Shown: positions 32,026 through 40,197 of the stretch, piece by piece
Layout of the letters: each line of letters begins with the position of its first letter
Numbering within the stretch: the stretch's first letter is position 1
Assembly: GCA_944323425.1 (NCBI GenBank)
Contig: CALUSL010000018.1
Span: 1 to 45,263, forward strand
Direction of reading: 5' to 3'
Source of the DNA: Candidatus Gastranaerophilales bacterium
GTDB taxonomy: Bacteria; Cyanobacteriota; Vampirovibrionia; Gastranaerophilales; Gastranaerophilaceae
Length of the DNA stretch: 45,263 bases
Notes under the pieces: model-generated
Databases searched by the model: none
Seen by the model: only the letters and a program-made list of their open reading frames with translations
What the model was told of the DNA's origin: nothing
Position numbers and translations under genes: made by a program

Positions 32026-33586
32026 AACCCAAAGTCTTTTGAAGGCAGCATGGATTATCGCTTTTGTTACTGTTATCAGTAAATTAATAGGCTTTTTACG
32101 AGATGTTGTAATTGCAAATTATTATGGCGCCGGAATGGTTTCTGATGCTTATTTTTATGCATATCAAATACCGGCACTTGCTATAGTTTTGCTCGGGGGC
32201 ATAGGCGGACCATTCCACAGTGCTGTTGTTTCTGTTTTTTCAAAAATAATACCGAATCTTGATGAGAAAGCACCGCCCGCCGTAAACAAACTTTTTAATA
32301 CTTTTTTAACAACAACGTTTCTTTTCTTTCTTGTTCTTGCTGTTTTATGTTTTGTCTTTTCTGATGTGATAATGGGTATAATTATATCCAATGGAAGTCC
32401 GGAATTGATACATCTTGCGGGATTGCATTTAAAAATTATGTCTCCGGCTCTTGTTGTTGGTGGGGTTGTTGGGATTTATTACGGTATATTGATTACTTAT
32501 AAAGAGTTTTTAATCCCGAATATTTCACCAATGTTAATGAGTATTGCTATTATTGCCATCATTTCTCTTGTAAAAAATGACAATACAGGTATTGTTCTCG
32601 CTGCAGCAACAACAGTCGGTGCTTTGTGCCAGTTTGTTTATCAACTGCCAAAATTAAAATCTTTAGGTTTTTCTTTTAAACCAAATTTCGATATAAAACA
32701 AAATGAAAATTTTAAAAATTTATTGGAATTATTATTTCCTGCAATTTTAAGCTCTACAGTCGGACAAATCTATATCTATGTTGATATGTTTTTTGCTTCT
32801 CAACTTCAAGAAGGGGCATGGTCTGCTGTCGGGTATGCAAACAGACTTTTCCAGTTTCCGGTCGGAATCCTTGTTACTGCTTTTCTTGTGCCTTTATTTC
32901 CTATTTTTTCAAAACTTGTTGGTGAAAAAAATTATGATGATATAAGATATTATTTTAATAAGGGTGTAGGGCTGCTCAATTTTGTTGCTTTTCCAATACT
33001 TGTTTTGATTATACTACTGGCATCAAATGCGGTTCAGCTCGTCTTTCAAAGGGGTGCTTTTGATGCTACAGCGACAATGATGGTTTCAGAGGCATTATGC
33101 TATTTGTCAGTTGCGATAATTCCTTACGTTTTCAGAGATTCTATAACTCGTGTTTTTTATGCTTTTAATGATTCCAAAACACCATTTCTTGTTGCTTTAT
33201 CGTCTGTTATTATAAAATTTATTTTGAACTACTTTTTTGTAAAAGAACTTGGTATAGGCGGAATAACTCTATCAACTTCTTTTGTTACACTTATAAACGG
33301 ATTCTGGCTGGGTCTTTTAATAAAGAAAAAGATGTCAATGAATTATGGTTTATATTTTAAAAATATAATGAAAATGACTGTTATCTCTGTCTTTACTTAT
33401 TTTGTTTGTCTTGAGGTTTATAAACTCTGGGATAAATTCTTCTTGCCGTCAATGATTGCTTTAATATTCAAAATTATATTAATCACGTTAGTTTGTGCAA
33501 TAGTATACAGCCTTCTTGCTGCATTGTTTAGGATTCCGTATGTTTTTGAATTGTACGGCAGAGTGAAAGGAAAGATTATAAAATAA
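32018..33586 (+). CDS. murJ: Lipid II flippase MurJ
   Basis: Moves lipid II across the inner membrane for peptidoglycan synthesis. 522 residues with about 13-14 membrane helices, typical of the MVF/MATE-like family: the N-terminal SKLIGFLRDVVIANYYGAGMVSDAYFYAYQIPALA, the internal FSAVGYANRLFQFPVGILVTAFLVPLFPIFSKL (here WSAVGYANRLF..), and LSVAIIPYVFRDSITRVFYAFNDSKTP. Start overlaps the SpoIID-like gene and stop overlaps tsaC by one base (TAATG), so these three are a coupled operon. Confidence 0.95.
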   Translation: MSKTQSLLKAAWIIAFVTVISKLIGFLRDVVIANYYGAGMVSDAYFYAYQIPALAIVLLGGIGGPFHSAVVSVFSKIIPNLDEKAPPAVNKLFNTFLTTTFLFFLVLAVLCFVFSDVIMGIIISNGSPELIHLAGLHLKIMSPALVVGGVVGIYYGILITYKEFLIPNISPMLMSIAIIAIISLVKNDNTGIVLAAATTVGALCQFVYQLPKLKSLGFSFKPNFDIKQNENFKNLLELLFPAILSSTVGQIYIYVDMFFASQLQEGAWSAVGYANRLFQFPVGILVTAFLVPLFPIFSKLVGEKNYDDIRYYFNKGVGLLNFVAFPILVLIILLASNAVQLVFQRGAFDATATMMVSEALCYLSVAIIPYVFRDSITRVFYAFNDSKTPFLVALSSVIIKFILNYFFVKELGIGGITLSTSFVTLINGFWLGLLIKKKMSMNYGLYFKNIMKMTVISVFTYFVCLEVYKLWDKFFLPSMIALIFKIILITLVCAIVYSLLAALFRIPYVFELYGRVKGKIIK

Positions 33587-34182
33587 TGGATATTTTTGGT
33601 GATAAAGAATTTGTAAGAGAATTAAATGAAAAATTAAAAAGAGGCGGGGTTGTTTCTTTTGTTACAGATACTGTCTGGGGTGTTGGTTGTTTACCGGAGT
33701 CAGAAGCAGGCGTGAACAATATATATGAACTCAAAGGCAGAGATCGTTCAAAACCTCTTATTCTTATGTCAGATTCTGTAGAACATTTACTGCCTTATGT
33801 AAAAAATATACCCGGGAAAGCTAGAGAACTTATGAATAAATATTTTCCGGGTGCTTTGACTTTGATTTTTGAAAGAACAGAAAAGACACCTCTTTTTGTT
33901 ACTTCGCAAAAAAATACAGTAGGAATAAGAGTTCCTGATAATGCAGTTTTTAAAAGATTGTGTGAAGTTGTGGACGGACATGTTCTTGCCACAACAAGCG
34001 CAAATTTATCTAATCAGCCTTCTGCCAAGACTTATATTGAAGCTGAAAAAAATATCGGGAAATATGTAGATTATGTTTTTCAAGATTACGGATATATTGC
34101 CAGAGGTCTGGAATCTACTGTTGCACTCGCAATTAATGAAGAAATTAAGGTTTTAAGACAGGGCGAAATTAATATTTCATAA
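33586..34182 (+). CDS. tsaC: L-threonylcarbamoyladenylate synthase (TsaC/Sua5)
   Basis: Makes the activated intermediate for the t6A modification of ANN-decoding tRNAs. 198 residues, the short TsaC form: GGVVSFVTDTVWGVGC, YELKGRDRSKPLILM (the KxR..K motif), MNKYFPGALTLIF, VGIRVPDN and LATTSANLSNQPSAKT (SxN motif). No Sua5 C-terminal domain. Translationally coupled to murJ. mnmE, another tRNA-modification gene, lies two genes on. Confidence 0.95.
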   Translation: MDIFGDKEFVRELNEKLKRGGVVSFVTDTVWGVGCLPESEAGVNNIYELKGRDRSKPLILMSDSVEHLLPYVKNIPGKARELMNKYFPGALTLIFERTEKTPLFVTSQKNTVGIRVPDNAVFKRLCEVVDGHVLATTSANLSNQPSAKTYIEAEKNIGKYVDYVFQDYGYIARGLESTVALAINEEIKVLRQGEINIS

Positions 34183-34207
34183 TTTGTGCTTTTTGAATTG
34201 ACTATTA

Positions 34208-34213
34208 TATAAT
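34208..34213 (+). promoter_or_regulatory. -10 element of asnS promoter
   Basis: TATAAT in the 59-base gap between tsaC and asnS, with a possible -35 TTGTGC (34184-34189) 18 bases upstream. Unlike the leaderless genes, a GTGAGGG ribosome-binding site follows before the ATG at 34242. Confidence 0.5.
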
Positions 34214-34241
34214 AAGAATCAAATAGATAAGTGAGGGAAAT

Positions 34242-35522
34242 ATGAAAATTTACATTGAAGACATTGCAAAGTATGAAGGACAAACTATTACTCTTCAGGC
34301 CTGGCTTTATAATAAGCGTTCCAGCGGAAAACTTCACTTTTTACAGTTGAGAGACGGAACCGGTGAAATTCAGGCTGTTGTTTTTAAGGGCAATGTCTCT
34401 GATGATGTTTTTTCTCTTGCTGATAAAATAACACAGGAATCCTCAGTAGAAGTTACAGGAACAGTAAAAAAACATGACCGTTCAAGAATCGGTTATGAAA
34501 TTGATGCAACTGATGTTAAAGTAATTGGTGAATCAGTTGATTATCCTATTACACCCAAAGAACATGGTACTCATTTTCTTATGGAACACAGACATTTGTG
34601 GCTTCGTTCTTTAAGACAGAAAGCCATATTGAGAGTTCGTCACAGAATTATTAAATCTGTACGTGATTTCTTTGACAACAAAGGTTTTACTCTTGTAGAT
34701 GCTCCTATTTTTACACCAAATGCATGTGAAGGAACAACAAACCTTTTTAAAGTTGATTATTTTGATGAAAATGCATATCTTACCCAGAGCGGTCAGTTAT
34801 ATATGGAAGCAGCTGCAATGGCGGTGGGTAAAGCTTATTGCTTCGGACCAACTTTCCGTGCGGAAAAATCAAAAACAAGACGCCATTTAACTGAATTTTG
34901 GATGGTTGAACCGGAAGTCGCTTTCTTTGATATATATGATGATATGGATTTGGCAGAAGAATTTGTTGAATATATAGTGCAAGAAGTTGTAAAACACAAT
35001 AGAGAAGATTTGGAAGTTTTGGAAAGAGATATATCTAAACTCGAAAATATAAAACGTCCGTTCCCGAGAATTTCATATGATGAAGCAATTGAAATTCTGA
35101 AGAAAAAGGGCAATGACACTGAATGGGGTGCTGATTTTGGCGGTGATGAAGAAACACTTATTTCTGAAGAGTTTGACAAGCCTGTCATGATTCACCACTA
35201 CCCCATGGCAATAAAAGCATTTTATATGAAACAAGAAGGCGACAAGGCGGCTTGTGTTGATATGATTGCGCCTGAAGGCTACGGTGAAATTATTGGCGGC
35301 GGTCAGAGAGAAGAAGATATTGAAAAACTTAAGGAAAAAATCAAAGAACAGGGGTTGCCTGAAGAAGTCTTTAACTGGTATCTTGATGTAAGAAGATACG
35401 GAAGCTGCAAGCATGCTGGATTCGGTCTCGGTATTGAAAGAACAGTTGCATGGATATGCGGATTGCACCATGTACGTGAAACAATTCCGTTCCCGAGACT
35501 AATGGACAGATTAAAACCTTAA
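34242..35522 (+). CDS. asnS: Asparaginyl-tRNA synthetase
   Basis: Class II synthetase charging tRNA-Asn. 426 residues: OB-fold anticodon domain (about 1-100: [30 protein letters not shown]), then [21 protein letters not shown], the AsnRS-type [28 protein letters not shown], motif 2 ([26 protein letters not shown]), and motif 3 ([22 protein letters not shown]). The HLWLR and CEG features favour AsnRS over AspRS. The enzyme is on the short side for the bacterial family, and its inserted region is small. GAGGG site and ATG at 34242. Confidence 0.92.
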   Translation: MKIYIEDIAKYEGQTITLQAWLYNKRSSGKLHFLQLRDGTGEIQAVVFKGNVSDDVFSLADKITQESSVEVTGTVKKHDRSRIGYEIDATDVKVIGESVDYPITPKEHGTHFLMEHRHLWLRSLRQKAILRVRHRIIKSVRDFFDNKGFTLVDAPIFTPNACEGTTNLFKVDYFDENAYLTQSGQLYMEAAAMAVGKAYCFGPTFRAEKSKTRRHLTEFWMVEPEVAFFDIYDDMDLAEEFVEYIVQEVVKHNREDLEVLERDISKLENIKRPFPRISYDEAIEILKKKGNDTEWGADFGGDEETLISEEFDKPVMIHHYPMAIKAFYMKQEGDKAACVDMIAPEGYGEIIGGGQREEDIEKLKEKIKEQGLPEEVFNWYLDVRRYGSCKHAGFGLGIERTVAWICGLHHVRETIPFPRLMDRLKP

Positions 35523-35534
35523 TGAATAGACCTG

Positions 35535-36872
35535 ATGAATATAAATTATGAATTTGAGACAATAGCTGCAATTGCTACTCCGCTTGGTATGGGCGGAGTG
35601 GGTATTGTGCGGGTATCCGGTGAAAAGGCTTTTGATATTGTTCAAAAAATTTTTAAAAGCGGTGAAATAAAGCCCGGCAGGATTTGTCATGGATGGATTT
35701 TTGATGAGTCCAGAAAAATAGATGAAGTTATTGTTTTGCCTTTTAAGAACCCGAATAGCTATACAGGAGAAGATGTCATAGAAATTCAAGGGCATGGCGG
35801 ACTCAAAGTCGTCGGAAAGATTCTTGAACTTGTTTTAAAAAACGGTGCCAGAATGGCGGAAAAGGGTGAATTCACAAAACGGGCTTTTCTTAATCACAAA
35901 TTGGACTTGTCTCAGGCTGAGGCTGTACTGGATTTAATCCATGCAAGGACTGATAATTTTGCTCAAAAAAGTGCGAATAATTTATCCGGTGCCCTAACTC
36001 TGGAAACAAACAGAATAAAACAAAATCTTTTTGATTTGATGTCCAGAATTATTGCAGCTGTTGATTTTCCGGAAGATGTTGAGGAACCATCTTATGGATA
36101 TTTGAAGGATCAACTTTCTGAAAATATACAACAGATTCAGAAAATACTTGATGGGGCTAAAAACTCTAATATAATGAGACAGGGTATAAAAATTGCCATA
36201 GCCGGTTGCCCAAATGCTGGTAAATCTTCGCTTTTTAATGTTCTTTTGAACCTGGAGAGGGCTATTGTCACGGATATACCAGGAACTACCCGTGATGTAA
36301 TTCAAGAAACTATTGATATAGATGGAATACCCGTCACATTAATAGACACTGCCGGCATTAGAGATGACGCAGATGTTGATAAAGTAGAGGCTATAGGTAT
36401 TGATTATACAAAAAAATGTGTGGCTGATTCTGATTTAATTCTTTTTCTTTACGACTCTTCTGTTGGCATGACAGAAAATGATAAAGAGATATTTGAGCTT
36501 GTGAAGAAAAAACCTGTTATAAAAATTGCATCAAAATCCGATATTGCTGAAAAACAGACGGACGATGCTTTGTATGTTTCCTCCAGAAACGGACATAATA
36601 TTGATGAATTAAAAAAACAAATAAAAAATATCGTTCTTGATAAAAATTCTGTTGAGTCTGAATTTACAACGAACAAGAGACAGGAAGAGTGTCTCATAGG
36701 GGCAAAACGTTCGCTGGAAAAAGCTCTAAAAGCTACAGAGGAAGGAGAGATTCAGGATTTAATTTCTATTGATATAAAATCGGCTCTTCTTGCTCTTGGC
36801 GAGGTTACCGGTGAAGTTATAAATGATGATATTTTGAATAATATTTTTGATAATTTCTGTATAGGTAAATAA
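35535..36872 (+). CDS. mnmE: tRNA uridine-34 modification GTPase MnmE
   Basis: With MnmG it installs the cmnm5 group at U34 of tRNAs. 445 residues: N-terminal tetrahydrofolate-binding domain ([67 protein letters not shown]), helical region, and an inserted G domain with P-loop GCPNAGKS (224-231), TTRDV and DTAG (271-274). The protein ends in the family's catalytic CIGK. Odd: the G4 motif reads SKSD (333-336) instead of NKxD. Ribosome-binding site before the ATG is weak. Follows asnS by 12 bases. Confidence 0.95.
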   Translation: MNINYEFETIAAIATPLGMGGVGIVRVSGEKAFDIVQKIFKSGEIKPGRICHGWIFDESRKIDEVIVLPFKNPNSYTGEDVIEIQGHGGLKVVGKILELVLKNGARMAEKGEFTKRAFLNHKLDLSQAEAVLDLIHARTDNFAQKSANNLSGALTLETNRIKQNLFDLMSRIIAAVDFPEDVEEPSYGYLKDQLSENIQQIQKILDGAKNSNIMRQGIKIAIAGCPNAGKSSLFNVLLNLERAIVTDIPGTTRDVIQETIDIDGIPVTLIDTAGIRDDADVDKVEAIGIDYTKKCVADSDLILFLYDSSVGMTENDKEIFELVKKKPVIKIASKSDIAEKQTDDALYVSSRNGHNIDELKKQIKNIVLDKNSVESEFTTNKRQEECLIGAKRSLEKALKATEEGEIQDLISIDIKSALLALGEVTGEVINDDILNNIFDNFCIGK

Positions 36873-36901
36873 TTGCAATAGAATAAATAAAAAGTTATAA
36901 T
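36873..36901 (+). promoter_or_regulatory. Vegetative promoter of nfeD
   Basis: TTGCAA (36873-36878), 17-base spacer, TATAAT (36896-36901), placed right after the mnmE stop. Predicted start near 36908 gives a 28-base leader that includes the AGATGGAG ribosome-binding site. Confidence 0.65.
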
Positions 36902-36935
36902 CGATATGATTAGAAATTAGAAGATGGAGTTTATT

Positions 36936-37358
36936 ATGGAATACTGGCAGCTTTGGTGTCTTATAAGCATTATTTTCTTTATCGTTGAAATGTTTACACC
37001 CGTTAATTTTTTTCTTAATCTCGGTTTGGCATGCCTGATATCAGCTTTAGTTGCATATATTGGTGCATCTTTTACGGTACAGGTTATTCTTTTTGCGGTA
37101 TTCGGTGCTCTGTTTCTTATATTTTTACGTCCGTTTCTTGTGTACAAGAAAAAAGGTGAGCAGGACGATGAATTTGATGAAAAATATAAGGGTAAGACAG
37201 CAGTAGTGACAGAAAAAATCACTTCTGAGTCCGGAAGAATCGCTATTTATGGTGAAACATGGCAGGCAAAAACAGAAAATGGTGAAGAAATAGAAGAGGG
37301 TTCACAGGTCAAAATTGTAAAAATTGACAGCATTGTGATGTATGTAGAAAAAATATAG
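36936..37358 (+). CDS. NfeD-like membrane protein
   Basis: 140 residues: two or three membrane helices (about residues 5-65: LWCLISIIFFIVEMF, FFLNLGLACLISALVAYIGA, VQVILFAVFGALFLIFL), then a soluble NfeD/OB-fold domain (GKTAVVTEKITSE.GRIAIYGETWQAKTENGEEIEEGSQVKIVKIDSIVMYVEKI). NfeD proteins are partners of SPFH/stomatin proteins and probably organise membrane microdomains; the SPFH gene follows 9 bases later. I choose the ATG at 36936, six bases after GGAG; an ATG at 36924 lies inside the ribosome-binding site. Confidence 0.9.
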   Translation: MEYWQLWCLISIIFFIVEMFTPVNFFLNLGLACLISALVAYIGASFTVQVILFAVFGALFLIFLRPFLVYKKKGEQDDEFDEKYKGKTAVVTEKITSESGRIAIYGETWQAKTENGEEIEEGSQVKIVKIDSIVMYVEKI

Positions 37359-37367
37359 GAGAAAAAC

Positions 37368-38339
37368 ATGATTATTTTAATTGCGCTTGCAGTACTGGTA
37401 ATTATCTTTTTTGTTAAAGGTATCCAGATTGTACAACAACAGGAAGAGATGATTATTGAACGTCTCGGAAAATTTGATAGAGTGTTAGATTCAGGATTTC
37501 ATTATATTTTTCCGTTTTTGGAGGTTCCGAGAACTATTTCCTGGAAAGAAACCACAAAAGGTCCTGATGGACGTGCATATTCCTACTATACTCAAAAAAC
37601 AAGAATTGATATGCGAGAATCTGTTTACGATTTTCCACGCCAGAACGTGATTACAAAGGATAATGTTTCAATTGCAATTAATGCTCTGATATATTTCCAA
37701 ATTATGGATGCAAAAAGCGCTGTTTATCAGATTCAAAATTTGCCGGAGGCTATTGAAAAATTGACACAAACTACTCTGAGAAACATAATAGGTGAACTTG
37801 ATTTGGATGAAACACTTGTTTCCAGAGATACAATTAATGCAAAGTTGAGAACTATTCTTGATGAAGCATCTAATAAGTGGGGTGTTAAAGTCAATCGTGT
37901 TGAGCTTCAGGATATTATTCCCCCGACTGATATCCAGAATTCAATGGAAAAACAGATGAAAGCAGAGCGTGACAGACGTGCAGCAATTCTTGAGGCAGAA
38001 GGGTTGAAAAAATCCGCCATCCTGAAAGCTGAGGGTGAAAAAGAAGCCCAAATAAACAAAGCTGAAGGTGAAAAACAGGCAGCTATTCTAGTTGCTGAAG
38101 GTCTTGCTGCTGCAAGGATAAAACAGGCAGAAGCAGAGGCTGCTGCAATTCAAAAAACAATTGAGGCTATTCAGAATCATGGTGAACCGGATAAATACCT
38201 TATCGCTGTAAGATATCTTGATACTTTAAAACAAATGGTTGAGGGTAAAGATAATAAAGTTGTTTATATGCCTTTTGAAGCAACAGGTATATTAAGCTCT
38301 GTTGACGGTATAAAACAAATGCTCGATGCAAATAAATAG
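37368..38339 (+). CDS. SPFH/stomatin-like membrane protein (QmcA type)
   Basis: 323 residues: an N-terminal membrane helix (1-18, MIILIALAVLVIIFFVKG), SPFH/band-7 domain (IVQQQEEMIIERLGKFDRVLDSGFHYIFPFLEVPRTISW.., NVITKDNVSIAINALIYFQI, LRNIIGELDLDETLVSRDTINAKLRTILDEASNKWGVKVNRVELQDIIPP), then a coiled coil of repeated AEGEK-type units (EAEGLKKSAILKAEGEKEAQ..) and a conserved tail. The family forms large membrane cages, often with FtsH; QmcA is the E. coli relative. Operon with nfeD; ends at a strong terminator. AGGAG precedes the ATG. Confidence 0.93.
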   Translation: MIILIALAVLVIIFFVKGIQIVQQQEEMIIERLGKFDRVLDSGFHYIFPFLEVPRTISWKETTKGPDGRAYSYYTQKTRIDMRESVYDFPRQNVITKDNVSIAINALIYFQIMDAKSAVYQIQNLPEAIEKLTQTTLRNIIGELDLDETLVSRDTINAKLRTILDEASNKWGVKVNRVELQDIIPPTDIQNSMEKQMKAERDRRAAILEAEGLKKSAILKAEGEKEAQINKAEGEKQAAILVAEGLAAARIKQAEAEAAAIQKTIEAIQNHGEPDKYLIAVRYLDTLKQMVEGKDNKVVYMPFEATGILSSVDGIKQMLDANK

Positions 38340-38354
38340 TTTAAACTAATTGTA

Positions 38355-38388
38355 AAAAAAGCCCGATAGTTTTCTATCGGGCTTTTTT
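38355..38388 (+). terminator. Terminator of the nfeD-SPFH operon
   Basis: AAAAAAGCCCGATAG pairs with CTATCGGGCTTTTTT across a TTTT loop; 15-bp stem with a T-run, starting 16 bases after the stop. Confidence 0.93.
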
Positions 38389-38389
38389 G

Positions 38390-38645
38390 TATAAAGAAAA
38401 AGCTATAAACTAGGGGTTCATAGCTTGTTAGATTAGGGATATGCGTATCGTCGTCTTCTAAGGAGTATAGTGTTATTGTACATATACTTTAGTTGTAGAA
38501 AATCATACATTGTTATGAATAATTCTTTTTATGTTCATTCATTTATTTGATGAAGGCATGACTTTTTATAAAAAATCATTAAAAGGCATGATATATAAGG
38601 ATTTTTCGCAAGTTGGGTCAAACGGATGATTTTATGGTTTTTTAT
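38390..38645. other. Gene-free region upstream of the sigma-28 TPR gene
   Basis: About 255 bases with no credible gene. Visible structure: hairpin AAGCTAT..ATAGCTT (about 38400-38426), a weaker AGTATA..TATACT inverted repeat near 38465-38490, and the direct repeat AAGGCATGA at 38553-38561 and 38583-38591 (30-bp period), which could be regulator half-sites upstream of the promoter. A small RNA is possible but I see no clear promoter or terminator for one. Confidence 0.35.
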
Positions 38646-38672
38646 TAAACTCTGAAACTCTTATGCCGATAA
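38646..38672 (+). promoter_or_regulatory. Perfect sigma-28 (FliA/SigD) promoter
   Basis: TAAA (38646-38649), exactly 15 bases, GCCGATAA (38665-38672): identical to the enterobacterial sigma-28 consensus in both elements and spacing. Predicted start near 38679, giving a 36-base leader with AAAGGGTGA before the TTG start of the TPR gene. Confidence 0.85.
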
Positions 38673-38714
38673 ATCCGATAGGGCTTATTGTAAAGACTTT
38701 CAAAGGGTGACAAG

Positions 38715-40190
38715 TTGTACAACAGTATTTATCCTATAAATATAAAACCTTATGTTCCGCCGCAGAATAAAAATGCAGTGACAAACAATACCGATGAAGA
38801 ATCGGCTGGTTCTCATCTTCAAAGAGAGAATAGAGCCCTTCAGCAGTCTGACAAAAAAACACAGAACAGGGATACTTTTCAGAGACAACAATACCCTAAT
38901 GGTCAACATACGACAATTGATTATTCTAAGTCTCAGGTCAATATTGCCCAGATTATAACTGACTTTAAGAATACGTCTCTTGCTATAGGCACTCCGGATG
39001 ATATAGCGGAACGTGTAAATCAGTACTTATCTTTTGCTGAAATGCAGTCAAAAGAGGATGTTCCTGATAGGGAATTTATAAAAAACAGTCTCAGGTCTGC
39101 TTCAAAAATTTTAGACAACTACATAACCCAAACCCTTAACAAAGATTCGAAAGTCGTTGAGAACTGGGTGGAGGCGCTGTTTTTACAGCAAGTAAACTAT
39201 AAATCTGACCCTACGAGCATAAATCCTGATTTTCTTGTCAAACTTCCTGAAAAAACGCAAACACAAACTGTACAACAGGCACCGTCGACTGAACAGAAAA
39301 CTTCTGTTACCTTGCAGCCGCAGGTCGAAGAAGTTCCTGTAGTGCAGGAAGAGCAGGAGACTATAGCGGAAACTACAATAAAACAACAGCCTGTTGAGTA
39401 TCAGAAAGATTCGACTGTCAGAGTTTATGTTCCTCAGGATAGGGAGCTAAAAGAATATTTTATTGAGGGTAAAAAGTATCTTGAAAAAAATGATGCAAAA
39501 AGTGCTTTGAATTCTTTTATGGCTTCTTTGGATCGGGCAAAACTAACCGGAGATAAAGAGGCTGCAGGCATGATTTGTTATGAAATCGGTCAGATTTATG
39601 ACAAAGATGATATGCTTACAGAAGCTCTTAATTATTATCATGAAACTGTAGAATCTTCTACAAACAATAATTTAAAGGCAAAGGCATATTTTGCAATGGG
39701 TCAGATTTATGACGATGTTGTTTATTTTGATCCGGCTATGGAGCATTATTATTCGGCTGTTTCTTTTGCCGGTGAAGCTGAAAACCTGAAAGCCCAGACA
39801 AAAGCGCTTGGAAATATAGCAAATATGTATGCAGAGAGATATGATAAAGAAAATACATATACATATCTGGATGTAGCAAAGCAAATAGCTTCTGAAACAA
39901 AAGACAGTAAAACGATGGGCGCTGTCTGGTCAAAATCAGGAGATTCCCTCAGTATAATAAATGAAGATGTTAATGCTTTAAAAGATTACAAACAATCTGC
40001 AATGTTTTATCATGAAGCGGAGTCTCCTGCAAAGATGGCAAGAAACTTTGAAAAGGCTTCTGCAATCATGCTGAAGCTTGGCAATAAAACTAAAGCGAAA
40101 TCACTTCTGGAGAAGGCTTATTCTCTTTCTATTGATGCTGATGACAGAGAATATACAAAAATACTCTCAAAAAAACTTTTGAGTGTATAA
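38715..40190 (+). CDS. TPR protein expressed from a sigma-28 promoter
   Basis: 491 residues, no signal peptide or membrane helix. Residues 1-75 are polar and probably disordered (Asn/Gln rich); 75-165 are helical; 170-240 form a Gln/Glu/Val-rich linker; from about 245 to the end there are around six TPR-like helical hairpins (YFIEGKKYLEKNDAKSALNSF, AGMICYEIGQIYDKDDMLTEALNYY, AKAYFAMGQIYDDVVYFDPAMEHYY, TMGAVWSKSGDSLSIINEDVNALKDY, ASAIMLKLGNKTKAKSLLEKAY). The start is TTG at 38715, seven bases after AAAGGG. Function unknown; the perfect sigma-28 promoter marks it as a probable late flagellar or chemotaxis-class gene. Confidence 0.85.
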   Translation: MYNSIYPINIKPYVPPQNKNAVTNNTDEESAGSHLQRENRALQQSDKKTQNRDTFQRQQYPNGQHTTIDYSKSQVNIAQIITDFKNTSLAIGTPDDIAERVNQYLSFAEMQSKEDVPDREFIKNSLRSASKILDNYITQTLNKDSKVVENWVEALFLQQVNYKSDPTSINPDFLVKLPEKTQTQTVQQAPSTEQKTSVTLQPQVEEVPVVQEEQETIAETTIKQQPVEYQKDSTVRVYVPQDRELKEYFIEGKKYLEKNDAKSALNSFMASLDRAKLTGDKEAAGMICYEIGQIYDKDDMLTEALNYYHETVESSTNNNLKAKAYFAMGQIYDDVVYFDPAMEHYYSAVSFAGEAENLKAQTKALGNIANMYAERYDKENTYTYLDVAKQIASETKDSKTMGAVWSKSGDSLSIINEDVNALKDYKQSAMFYHEAESPAKMARNFEKASAIMLKLGNKTKAKSLLEKAYSLSIDADDREYTKILSKKLLSV

Positions 40191-40191
40191 T
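40186..40191 (+). promoter_or_regulatory. -10 element of a probable leaderless promoter
   Basis: TATAAT preceded by TG, six bases (TGATTT), then ATG 40198. The element overlaps the stop codon (GTA TAA) of the upstream TPR gene. An inverted repeat CTCAAAA-AAAC-TTTTGAG (40166-40183) lies just upstream and could be an operator or weak terminator. Confidence 0.5.
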
Positions 40192-40197
40192 TGATTT

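Noticed and set aside
37950-38160. Repeats in the SPFH gene as a recent tandem duplication
   Set aside because: The AEGEK-type units are the normal coiled-coil repeats of the family and the DNA copies differ, so this is not a new repeat array.
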